Assembly (NCBI RefSeq): GCF_003244875.1
Contig: NZ_LXXZ01000098.1
Coordinates: 1 to 64,000 of the forward strand
Origin: Stenotrophomonas sepilia
Lineage (GTDB): Bacteria; Pseudomonadota; Gammaproteobacteria; Xanthomonadales; Xanthomonadaceae
DNA length: 64,000 nucleotides
Direction: 5' to 3'
How positions within the stretch are numbered: the first letter of the stretch is position 1; the number at the start of each line of letters is the position of its first letter. Below, piece by piece: positions 55,201 through 63,083 of this stretch. The notes beneath the pieces are model-generated. The model was not told the origin of the DNA, ran no database searches, and saw only the letters and a program-made list of their open reading frames with translations. The translations under genes were made by a program, and so were the position numbers.

Positions 55201-56183
55201 CGGCGCGGTGCTTCCACCTTGGCCAACAGTGCGCCCAGCACGTCGTCGGCGTCCTGGCCTTCGATCTGCAGCTCCGGGGCCAGTGCAATGCGGTGACGCA
55301 GCGCCGGGCGTGCGATGTCGCGCACGTCGTCGGGCGTGACGAAGTCACGGCCGGCCAGCACCGCCTGCGCACGCGAGGCACGCACCAGCGCGATGCTGCC
55401 GCGTGGGCCGGCGCCGACCGCGACGCCCGGCCACTGCCGGGTCGCCGCCACAATCCGCACCGCGTAGTCGATCACTTCGTCATCGACGGTGATCGCCGCG
55501 GTCGCACGTTGCAGTTCCAGCAGCTCGCCAGCCCCCAGTACACGCGGCACCTGGCTCAGGTCGAAGTCGCTGGCGGCACGGCCACTGGTGATCGCGGTCA
55601 CCATGCGCTTCTCGTCCTCCAGTTGCGGGTAGTCGATCAGCACCTTCAGCAGGAAGCGGTCCAGCTGTGCCTCTGGCAGCGGGTAGGTGCCTTCCTGCTC
55701 CAGCGGGTTCTGCGTGGCCAGCGCCATGAACGGCGGCGCCAGGGTGAACGCCTTGCCTTCGATGGTCACCTGGCCTTCCTGCATCACTTCCAGCAGTGCC
55801 GACTGGGTCTTGGCCGGCGCACGGTTGATCTCGTCGGCCAACAGCAGATTGGTGAACACCGGGCCACGGCGGATCCTGAAGCTCTCGCTCTTCGGGTCGT
55901 ACACCGCATGGCCACTGACGTCGCTGGGCATCAGGTCGGGGGTGAACTGCACGCGGCCGTAATCCAGTTCCAGGGCCTGTGCCAGTGCGCGCACCAGCAG
56001 GGTCTTGCCCAGCCCGGGCACGCCCTCGATCAGCACGTGGCCACCGGCCAGCAGCGCCACCAGGATCTGGTCCAGTACATCGGCCTGGCCAATGAAGGCG
56101 TGGCCGACGGCATCGCGGATGGCATCGACGCGTTCGATCAGGCGGGCGTTGGCGGCCGCCGGCAGCTCGGGGACTTCGGTCAT
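55197..56183 (-). CDS. MoxR family AAA+ ATPase
   Basis: The 328-residue AAA+ protein has Walker A GVPGLGKTLLVRALA, Walker B LLADEINRAPAKTQSALLEVMQE and sensor motif ATQNPLEQEGTYPLPEAQLDRF. MoxR ATPases act as chaperones that activate metal enzymes or VWA proteins, and DUF58 is the usual partner. It overlaps the DUF4350 gene stop by four bases. ATG at 56183 is the family start. Confidence 0.92.
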   Translation of the reverse strand: MTEVPELPAAANARLIERVDAIRDAVGHAFIGQADVLDQILVALLAGGHVLIEGVPGLGKTLLVRALAQALELDYGRVQFTPDLMPSDVSGHAVYDPKSESFRIRRGPVFTNLLLADEINRAPAKTQSALLEVMQEGQVTIEGKAFTLAPPFMALATQNPLEQEGTYPLPEAQLDRFLLKVLIDYPQLEDEKRMVTAITSGRAASDFDLSQVPRVLGAGELLELQRATAAITVDDEVIDYAVRIVAATRQWPGVAVGAGPRGSIALVRASRAQAVLAGRDFVTPDDVRDIARPALRHRIALAPELQIEGQDADDVLGALLAKVEAPRR

Positions 56184-57364
56184 AGCAGGGATCTCATCTG
56201 GAGCAGCAAGCGGATGCGCTCGCGCAGGGCGGAGGAATCGTGCGGCGGAGGGGGCGTGAGCGCGCTGGCAACGCGGTCTTGCGGCCACTTCAGCAGTTCG
56301 GCGATGGCCTGTTCGCGGGGGGCGCCCTCCAGTGCTGCAGCCACCGGTGCGCGCAGGCGCAGGCGATGCAGGAACAGGGCGAGCACGGCGTGGTACAGGC
56401 GCGCGCCGTGGCCGAAGCGCAGCAGCAGCTCGCCGCTGGCACGCACGTGTTCCAGCAGCGAGCGGCGTTCCAGCACCGGCGACGGCAGGCGGCTGCCGAA
56501 GCGTTGCGAACGGCCCCACAGCCAGCCCAGCAGGGCCAGCAGCAGCGGCGCCCACACCGGCCAGCCCTGGTAGAACAGGCGCGCCCACAGCGACGGCGGG
56601 CGGCTGGCGTAGACCAGCCAGAAAGTACCCTTGCCGTAGTTCGGATCGAGCAGATAACGGGTCAGGTCGCGGTGCGAGAGATCGTGCAGGCCGTCGCTGG
56701 CCTTGCCCGCAGCCGACGCCAGGCGTGCTGCCGGCGAATCCACCTCGCCGCGCATGAACTCCATGTCGGCCAGCACGCTCACCTTGCCCTGCCCGTGGCG
56801 CAGTCGCGCGAACACCAGGTTGCGCTCGTTGCCCCAACGCCGTTCGGCTTGTGTACGGGCGGCAAAGCCCAGCGTGAAGCGGCGACCACCGCAGAACTCC
56901 ACATGGCTGGGATCGTCGATGACGTGGAACGGCTGGCAGTCGCTCTGCTGGTACAGGCTGTCCACGCCGAGCTGGTCCAGCAGCGGTCCCTGCGTACTGC
57001 TGGCGTCGTCCTCTGCGGGTGGCGGCGTACGCACCAGCAGATGGCCACCACCATCGACCCAGGCCAGCAGGGCCCTGGCCGCCGGTGCCGGCAGTTCGCT
57101 GCTGTCCTGCAGCAGCACCACCGTATCGCGCGGACCCAGCGCCATCTGCTGCAGGTCCAGCCGCGGCCGCGAGTGCACGTCGATGCCATCGGCGCGCAGT
57201 GCCTGGCCAAGCACGTACAGCGGGTTGTAGCCAGCTTCGCCCTGCGGCGGCAGCTGCACGGTCTCGGTCACCCGCTCATGCGTGCGCAGAAAGAGGATCG
57301 TCAGCGGTACGCCGAGCAGCACCAGCCCGCCCAGCAACAGCGACCAGAACAGGCGCGGGCTCAT
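56180..57364 (-). CDS. DUF4350 domain-containing membrane protein
   Basis: The 394-residue protein has an N-terminal helix (LFWSLLLGGLVLLGVPLTILFL) and a DUF4350 domain (about 40-245; NPLYVLGQALRADGIDVHSRPRL, ALLAWVDGGGHLLVR). A second helix (WAPLLLALLGWLWG) is followed by a cytoplasmic helical tail. It stands between the DUF4129 and MoxR genes with four-base overlaps, which supports one complex or pathway. Function unknown. Confidence 0.85.
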   Translation of the reverse strand: MSPRLFWSLLLGGLVLLGVPLTILFLRTHERVTETVQLPPQGEAGYNPLYVLGQALRADGIDVHSRPRLDLQQMALGPRDTVVLLQDSSELPAPAARALLAWVDGGGHLLVRTPPPAEDDASSTQGPLLDQLGVDSLYQQSDCQPFHVIDDPSHVEFCGGRRFTLGFAARTQAERRWGNERNLVFARLRHGQGKVSVLADMEFMRGEVDSPAARLASAAGKASDGLHDLSHRDLTRYLLDPNYGKGTFWLVYASRPPSLWARLFYQGWPVWAPLLLALLGWLWGRSQRFGSRLPSPVLERRSLLEHVRASGELLLRFGHGARLYHAVLALFLHRLRLRAPVAAALEGAPREQAIAELLKWPQDRVASALTPPPPHDSSALRERIRLLLQMRSLL

Positions 57365-58977
57365 GCCAGCCACCGGTATTGCTGGCGCAGCGTGTCGGCC
57401 AGTGCATCGAAATCGGCGCGGCTGGGCAGGCGGCCACCGTAGGCGGCGTACTGCCACATGCGCACGATGCGCGCGAACAGGTCACGGTCGGTGGCATCGG
57501 GCATGCGCCGCGACGCGCGCAGGCATTGCGCTTCGGTGGCACCGGGCGGAAGCGCGATGCCGCTGCGCTCGCCCACGGTGCGTACGCTGGCGCGGTACAG
57601 CAGGGCCAGCGCCTGACGTGGCCGGCCCTGGTCCCACAGCAGGCCGGCCTGGGTGGCCACGTCCGGCGGCAGCACGACCGGCAACTCCACCTGTTCCACC
57701 ACCACCTGTGGTGCAGCCTCGGCCTTGCGCCGGCCACTGCCGCGCAGCCACGGCAGCCACAGACGGGCGGTCAACAACAGCACCAGCAGCAGGACGCCCA
57801 GCAGGCCCCACAGGCCCCACTCGGCCAGGCGCGCCAGCCAGGCAATCCCGGCCTTGCGGTTGCTGCGCTCGCCCTTGCTGCTGCCGTCGCTCTGCAGCGT
57901 CTTGTCTTCCTTCTTTTTTTCCTCGGCCTGTTCGATCGGCTTCCAGCGCGTGACCTGGCGGGTCGGGCGCTGCAGCGGATCCTCATAGGCGCGGTTCACC
58001 GCCTGGCGGAAACCGGCGGTGTCCACCGGCGCCGCACCGAAGATCATCGTCGGCGTATTGGCCGGATCGTTGGCCGCAGTGGCGGGTTCTTCCGCACGGT
58101 CCTCGTCCTCTTTGGCACCGTCGGCCTGCTCAGCGACTGTCTGCGCGTCCTGCGCATGCACTGGCGCGGAGGCCAGCGGCAGGGCAAGGCACAGCAGCAG
58201 CGCCAGCGTCGATGCTGCCGGCAGCAGCCGCTCGCGCAGGCGGCGCAGGGCGATCTCCACATCCCACGCTTCCATCTGCGTACGCCGGTTCAAGTACAGG
58301 CCGAAGCCGGCGCCGACATAGAACGGTCCGATCAGCACCGATGCCAGCCAGCACGCCAGGTTGAAGCCCAGCTGCGCCCAGGCAGGCGTGTCCTGGCCGA
58401 TCATGTCCCATGCGGCACGCCATGATTCGGACATCAGCTCCAGTGGCATGAACATGAACACCGCGCCGATCGCGCCGGACACCAGCACGCCTTCAAAGGC
58501 CATGCAGGCCACGGTCAGCACGACGGCGGCGCCCGTGGCACCGGCCGCCACGGCGCGGCGGCGTGCACCGCGCTGGGCCGGCGCGTTGCCTTCCAGCAGG
58601 TTCACCGGCAGGCACAGGCTGCGCAGCACGCTGAAGCGGCGCCAGCCCAGGTAGCCCCAGAAGCCTGCATTGCCCCAGCTGCGCTGCGCGCGCAGCGCTG
58701 CCAGCGCGCCCACCGGCTCACCGAAGATGCCGCGCGACAGCACGTACAGCGGTGCGCGCTCGAACAGCGGCTTGCACCACCACATCGCCAGCCAGGCCCA
58801 GCCGAACGCATCCAGCCACCAGCCCAACGCGTTGAAGATCACGAACAGCGGCGCACTGGCCAGCAGCCAGCTGCCCCATACCGCACGTGCGTGGCGGCGC
58901 GACAGGGCGCTGCCCAGCTCCATTGCTTCCCAGCCACTGCGCGCGCGCAGCGCCACGTCCAGGCGGTCAATGCGCAT
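57361..58977 (-). CDS. DUF4129 domain-containing membrane protein
   Basis: The 538-residue protein has several N-terminal membrane helices (about 35-280, e.g. LLASAPLFVIFNALGWWLDAFGWAWLAMWW), then an exported-looking Glu/Lys/Ala-rich linker. One more helix (WGLWGLLGVLLLVLLLTARLW) leads to the C-terminal DUF4129 segment (AGLLWDQGRPRQALALLYRASV...WQYAAYGGRLPSRADFDALAD). DUF4129 is linked to transglutaminase-like and MoxR loci. It overlaps genes on both sides. Confidence 0.85.
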   Translation of the reverse strand: MRIDRLDVALRARSGWEAMELGSALSRRHARAVWGSWLLASAPLFVIFNALGWWLDAFGWAWLAMWWCKPLFERAPLYVLSRGIFGEPVGALAALRAQRSWGNAGFWGYLGWRRFSVLRSLCLPVNLLEGNAPAQRGARRRAVAAGATGAAVVLTVACMAFEGVLVSGAIGAVFMFMPLELMSESWRAAWDMIGQDTPAWAQLGFNLACWLASVLIGPFYVGAGFGLYLNRRTQMEAWDVEIALRRLRERLLPAASTLALLLCLALPLASAPVHAQDAQTVAEQADGAKEDEDRAEEPATAANDPANTPTMIFGAAPVDTAGFRQAVNRAYEDPLQRPTRQVTRWKPIEQAEEKKKEDKTLQSDGSSKGERSNRKAGIAWLARLAEWGLWGLLGVLLLVLLLTARLWLPWLRGSGRRKAEAAPQVVVEQVELPVVLPPDVATQAGLLWDQGRPRQALALLYRASVRTVGERSGIALPPGATEAQCLRASRRMPDATDRDLFARIVRMWQYAAYGGRLPSRADFDALADTLRQQYRWLA

Positions 58978-59959
58978 TGCCGCCTCCGCGCCCGCCGCGC
59001 CACAGCCACAGCAGCACGCCGGCCCACAGCACGCCGGCCACGCTGAACTTGCCCCACGCCGGCACTTCGGCAATCGACGACCAGAACGCTTCGATGAACG
59101 CGGCCACCAGCAGCATGAACGCCACGCCCAGGCACAGCCGGGCCCCGATGCGGCCGCCTTCGACCAGGGCATCCAGGCGGCTGCGCCGGCCGGGGGCCAG
59201 CAGTTTCATGCCCAGCTGCAGGCCGGCACCGCCGGCGATCACGATCGCGGTCAGCTCGAACGCACCATGGCCTGCGACGAAGCGCCAGAACGGATCGCCA
59301 TGGCCGATGTGCTGCAGGTGGCCGGCCACTGAACCGATGATCACGCCGTTGAACAGCAGCACCAGCAGCGTGCCCAGGCCGGCCAGCAGGCCACTGGCGA
59401 AGGTACGCAGGGCGATGCTGATGTTGTTCAGGATGTAGTGGCCGAACATCATCCAGTCCGTGCCGCTGTCACGCCCGAGGCGTTCGGCCGCTGGATCGTA
59501 CATGCGCTCCATCTCGGCGATCTGGCGGTTGTCCATCACCATGTGGATCAGGTCCGGGTAGAGCTGCGCCAGCACGAAGCAGGCCACCGCCGGCAGCGCG
59601 AACATCGCCAGTGCCACCCACATGCTGCGCGCCTGGCTGCGCACCAGCAGCGGGAAGTCGGCCACCAGGAATTCCAGTGCACCGCGCCAGCGCGTCGGCG
59701 GCGTGCGGTACAGCACACTGTGGCCCTGCTGCATCAACTGCTGCAGGCGCTGCACCAGCTGCGGGCTGTAGCCGCGCTCGCGGGCCAGTGCCAGCTGCTG
59801 GCATAGGCGCCGGTAGCGCTGCGGGAAGGCGGCGTCGTCCACTGCCAGCGCGCTGGCCTTGCGCCGCGTGCGGCGCGCAGCACCAGCACGCAGCAGCAGC
59901 CAGTGTTCCAGGTCCTGCCATTCCTGCTGGTAGCGGGCGACGAACTGTTCCTGCTTCAT
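58967..59959 (-). CDS. SpoIIM family (stage II sporulation protein M-like) membrane protein
   Basis: The 330-residue protein has a soluble helical N-terminus and about five membrane helices. The SpoIIM signature appears around MMFGHYILNNISIALRTFASGLLAGLGTLLVLLFNGVIIG, and FVAGHGAFELTAIVIAGGAG follows. In non-sporulating bacteria such proteins accompany RDD and MoxR genes and have no known role. It overlaps the DUF4129 gene by 11 bases and the RDD gene by four. Confidence 0.88.
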   Translation of the reverse strand: MKQEQFVARYQQEWQDLEHWLLLRAGAARRTRRKASALAVDDAAFPQRYRRLCQQLALARERGYSPQLVQRLQQLMQQGHSVLYRTPPTRWRGALEFLVADFPLLVRSQARSMWVALAMFALPAVACFVLAQLYPDLIHMVMDNRQIAEMERMYDPAAERLGRDSGTDWMMFGHYILNNISIALRTFASGLLAGLGTLLVLLFNGVIIGSVAGHLQHIGHGDPFWRFVAGHGAFELTAIVIAGGAGLQLGMKLLAPGRRSRLDALVEGGRIGARLCLGVAFMLLVAAFIEAFWSSIAEVPAWGKFSVAGVLWAGVLLWLWRGGRGGGNAH

Positions 59960-60645
59960 CGCCGCCCCAACAGCCAGTTGGCCATGGCATACAGGCGCAG
60001 TACGCCGACCTGGCCGTGGGTGCCGGTCAGCGGTTCGGCGATGCCGGCCAGTTCCTGCTGGCGGGCCGCCGACAGCCGTGGCGCGCGCTCGGCGAAGGCC
60101 ATCAGCGCGGCCTGCTCTTCCGGTCGCAGCGGCTGCGGCGGGACCAGCACGCTGTCGATGGTGGGCGGAGGCGGCAGGTACAGCACGGGCGCATGCACCA
60201 CCACGGTGCCGGCCACCAGATCGCCCAGGCGACGGCCATGGGGATCGAACAGGCTGCTGATCAGGCCCAGTGCATAGCCGAACGGCAGCATGTCCACGGT
60301 GCGCAGCAGGTTGCGGGTGATGGCAGCCATCCAGCCTACCGGCGCGCCATCGCGCGCAAGCACGCGCAGGCCCAGCACGCGCTTGCCGAGGGTACGACCC
60401 CACAGCGCTTCGCAGACGATCGGGTAGGCCCAGTACACCAGGAACATCAGCACCAGGCCGAGCCCGGAGCCGAACGAATCCAGCAGTGCCAGTGGAATCG
60501 ACATCACCACCAGTACCGCGATGCGCACGCCCAGATCCACCAGCCACGCCATCGCCCGTGGCACCGGGCCGGCTGCCGGCAGCTGCAGCGGCACACCCTC
60601 CGGCGTCACCACCTCGCGGTAGGTATCGAGCATCGGTGCGGCCAT
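59956..60645 (-). CDS. RDD family membrane protein
   Basis: The 229-residue protein has the RDD domain in its first 160 residues. AMAWLVDLGVRIAVLVVM carries the RDD-like Arg and Asp, and YPIVCEALWGRTLGKRVLGLRV the second motif. The C-terminal tail is soluble. It is the first gene of the six-gene operon. The upstream DNA at 60668-60685 has a GCCGGAG/CTCCGGC dyad. RDD proteins are proposed transporters or scaffolds. Confidence 0.87.
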   Translation of the reverse strand: MAAPMLDTYREVVTPEGVPLQLPAAGPVPRAMAWLVDLGVRIAVLVVMSIPLALLDSFGSGLGLVLMFLVYWAYPIVCEALWGRTLGKRVLGLRVLARDGAPVGWMAAITRNLLRTVDMLPFGYALGLISSLFDPHGRRLGDLVAGTVVVHAPVLYLPPPPTIDSVLVPPQPLRPEEQAALMAFAERAPRLSAARQQELAGIAEPLTGTHGQVGVLRLYAMANWLLGRR

Positions 60646-60769
60646 CAGTGCGATAGCCTTCGTTGTGGGCGCCGGAGTCCTCTCCGGCAGGCAGCCACAG
60701 GCATGGGGGGTCTCGACAGGTCCTGGTCGGGCCCAGACTTTAGCAGAGCCGCATGGCGGCGTTGGCTGC

Positions 60770-61300
60770 TCAGCCCAGGTATTCGTCCTTCAGCCGCACG
60801 TAGTGGTCGGCCGAGTAGTGCAGCGACTCGATCTCCTTGTCGCTCAGCGTGCGCGCCGGGCGGGCCGGATTGCCCACCCACAGCTCGCCTTCGCCGACCA
60901 CCTTGCCCGGGCCGACCACCGCACCGGCGCCGACGAAGCCATGGCGCTCGACGCGCGCACCGTCGAGGATGCAGGCGCCCATGCCGATCAGGCTGTAGTC
61001 GCCGATCGTGCAGGCATGGATGATGCAGCCGTGGCCGACGGTCACGCCTTCGCCGATCAGGGTCGGGTAGCCGGCCTTGTTGTAGGGGCTGTGGTGGCTG
61101 ACGTGGATGATGGTGCCATCCTGCACGTTGGTGCGCGCGCCGATGCGCACGTGATTGACATCACCGCGGATGACCGTGCCCGGCCACACCGATACGTCCT
61201 CGGCCAGCTCCACGTCACCGATGACGGTGCAGGCAGGATCGATATACACGCGCTCGCCGAGGACGGGCATCTTGTCGCGGAAGGGGCGCAGCGGGTTCAT
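60770..61300 (-). CDS. yrdA: Gamma-carbonic anhydrase family protein (YrdA type)
   Basis: The 176-residue left-handed beta-helix protein has hexapeptide repeats and the metal-binding His cluster HVSHHSPYNKAGYPTLIGEGVTVGHGCIIHAC. The N-terminal DKMPVLGERVYIDPACTVIGDV fits YrdA/Cam homologues. Carbonic anhydrase activity is not proven for this subgroup. It is a single gene. Confidence 0.9.
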   Translation of the reverse strand: MNPLRPFRDKMPVLGERVYIDPACTVIGDVELAEDVSVWPGTVIRGDVNHVRIGARTNVQDGTIIHVSHHSPYNKAGYPTLIGEGVTVGHGCIIHACTIGDYSLIGMGACILDGARVERHGFVGAGAVVGPGKVVGEGELWVGNPARPARTLSDKEIESLHYSADHYVRLKDEYLG

Positions 61301-61346
61301 CGGTGTCTCCGGAAATCAGGGCGTTCGCGACGATGATACCCGTGTG

Positions 61347-61421
61347 GTAGTGCCGGCCGCTGGCCGGCAACCACGGAAATCCAGGCGTGCCGCGCGGTTG
61401 CCGGCCAGCGGCCGGCACGAC
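61347..61421. repeat. Paired SMAG repeats, left flank of the nucleotidyltransferase gene
   Basis: GTAGTGCCGGCCGCTGGCCG at 61347 and the mirror unit ending near 61421 flank a spacer containing ACCACGGAAATCCAGGCGTG. A near-identical element in the same orientation lies at 62316-62390, on the other side of the gene. Confidence 0.85.
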
Positions 61422-61440
61422 CGGAAGCAGCTGCGGCTCT

Positions 61441-62262
61441 TCATGCCGGCGCGTGCCTGGCCAGCACCTGCCGGAACAGCTCATCCAGCCACGCCGCATC
61501 ACCGTGTCCAACGGGCAGCTGTGGCGCCTGCGCAGTCCGGGTGGCCAGCTCACGATCGATGAAATCGCTGATCGCCGCGATGCGTGGTCCGGCATTGACC
61601 TCGGCACTGGCGCGTTTCACTACCAGCAGGGCATCGATGGCTTCACGCACCGGGCCATGTGGCAGCAGTCGATCCAGCAGATCCTCGAAGGCCATCGGCG
61701 GAGGTGTCTGCTCGTGCTCGATCCACTGGCAGGCCAGCAGTGGGCGCAGCACGTACAGGTACTTCTTGGTGCGTACCATCTCGCCACGCAGGTACCCGCG
61801 ATGGTTCGAGCGTGCCATGCTGAAGTAGTGCCACCACGTGCCCAGCGGCGAATAGAAGGACTTTGCGGCCTCCCACAGCTGCGCCACGGCGGCGTCGTCC
61901 TGCCGGTACACGATCGGAGAACGCAGCCATTCGATCAGTGTCGGATTGGATTTTGAGACCAGCCGCAGTGCCTTGCGCAGGTCCCAGCCGCTGACGTCGA
62001 GCTCATCGTCGATCGGCAGTTCGATCACATCGCGCTGCGCTTCGCCGGGACCGGTGCTCTCGTTGACGCTGAGATACCACGGCTGGCGATGCACGTAGAT
62101 GAAGCGTGCGTCGTAGTCGCTGTCCGGGGAGGAAAAGCCCCAGCCACGGCTACCCGACTCGCAGGCCAGCAGCACGCGTACGTCGTAGCGCTGTTCGATG
62201 TCGGCCAGGGTGGAAAGGATGGCGGCGCGCTTGTCCGGCGCGATCGGATGAATGTCGTCCAT
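61441..62262 (-). CDS. Nucleotidyltransferase domain protein (YcgL type)
   Basis: The 273-residue protein has a pol-beta-type nucleotidyltransferase motif near residue 35-50: CESGSRGWGFSSPDSDYDAR, with the catalytic Asp pair. A helical C-terminal half follows (LRKALRLVSKSNPTLIEWLRSPI, MARSNHRGYLRGEMVRTKKYLYVLRPLLACQWI). This is the YcgL-like family of predicted nucleotidyltransferases with unknown substrate. Near-identical SMAG pairs in direct orientation bracket the gene at both ends. Confidence 0.85.
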   Translation of the reverse strand: MDDIHPIAPDKRAAILSTLADIEQRYDVRVLLACESGSRGWGFSSPDSDYDARFIYVHRQPWYLSVNESTGPGEAQRDVIELPIDDELDVSGWDLRKALRLVSKSNPTLIEWLRSPIVYRQDDAAVAQLWEAAKSFYSPLGTWWHYFSMARSNHRGYLRGEMVRTKKYLYVLRPLLACQWIEHEQTPPPMAFEDLLDRLLPHGPVREAIDALLVVKRASAEVNAGPRIAAISDFIDRELATRTAQAPQLPVGHGDAAWLDELFRQVLARHAPA

Positions 62263-62315
62263 GCAGTCGTGTTCGTAATGTCGAGCGTGCTCGACTGTAA
62301 CGCAGGTGCGCACGG

Positions 62316-62390
62316 GTAGTGCCGGCCGCTGGATGGCAACCACGGAAATCCAGGCGTGCCACGAGGCTGCCGGCCAGCGGCCGGCACTAC
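62316..62390. repeat. Paired SMAG repeats, right flank of the nucleotidyltransferase gene
   Basis: It begins GTAGTGCCGGCCGCTGGATG and ends GCCGGCACTAC, with the same spacer (ACCACGGAAATCCAGGCGTG) as the copy at 61347-61421. About seven differences are seen over roughly 75 bases. Confidence 0.85.
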
Positions 62391-62393
62391 CGG

Positions 62394-63083
62394 CTAGGGT
62401 TCGTAGCTGTAGCCCATGCCATACACCGAACGGATCGGTTCGCCTTCCATGCCGGCGTCGGCCAGCTTGCGGCGCAGGTTGCGCACGTGGCTGTCGACGG
62501 TGCGGTCGACCACCACGCGATGGTCCAGATAGAGGCGGTCGAGCAGCTCGTCGCGCGCCCAGATCCGGCCCGGCGTGGCCAGCAGCGTGCGCAGCAGGCG
62601 GTATTCGACCGGGGTCAGGTCCAGGCCCTTGCCGTTCCAGGTGGCGCGGGCTGCCGGTTCGTCGATATGCAGCCCGCTGTTGGCCCGCGCAGCGGGGTCC
62701 GGGCGGTAGCGACGCAGCACCGCCATCACCCGTGCGACCACTTCGCGCGGACTGAACGGCTTGCAGATGTAGTCGTCGGCACCGACTTCCAGGCCCAGCA
62801 GGCGGTCGATCTCTTCCACCCGTGCGGTGACCATGATCACCGGTACATCGCTGCTGGCGCACAGTTCGCGGCACAGGTCCACGCCATCGCGCTGTGGCAG
62901 CATCAGGTCCAGCAGCACCAGGTCGGGCTGGTAGCGCGCGAATGCGTCGATCACCTGGCCGCCATCGTCCACCCATTCGCTGGTCATCCCGGCGGCGGCC
63001 AGGTAGTCGCGCAGCACCGAGGCCAGGCGTGGCTCATCCTCGACGATCAGGATCTTCGCGGACGCGGCGGGGGACGGGCTCAT
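62394..63083 (-). CDS. baeR: Response regulator, OmpR/BaeR type
   Basis: The 229-residue protein has a receiver domain with acidic pocket VEDEPR (about 14-19), phosphoacceptor Asp59 in LVLLDLMLPQRDG and Lys in YICKPFSPRE. Its C-terminal winged helix contains VVDRTVDSHVRNLRRKLAD, the signature shared with BaeR. BaeSR controls envelope-stress efflux genes in enterics; the target here is inferred. It overlaps the kinase gene by four bases. Confidence 0.87.
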   Translation of the reverse strand: MSPSPAASAKILIVEDEPRLASVLRDYLAAAGMTSEWVDDGGQVIDAFARYQPDLVLLDLMLPQRDGVDLCRELCASSDVPVIMVTARVEEIDRLLGLEVGADDYICKPFSPREVVARVMAVLRRYRPDPAARANSGLHIDEPAARATWNGKGLDLTPVEYRLLRTLLATPGRIWARDELLDRLYLDHRVVVDRTVDSHVRNLRRKLADAGMEGEPIRSVYGMGYSYEP

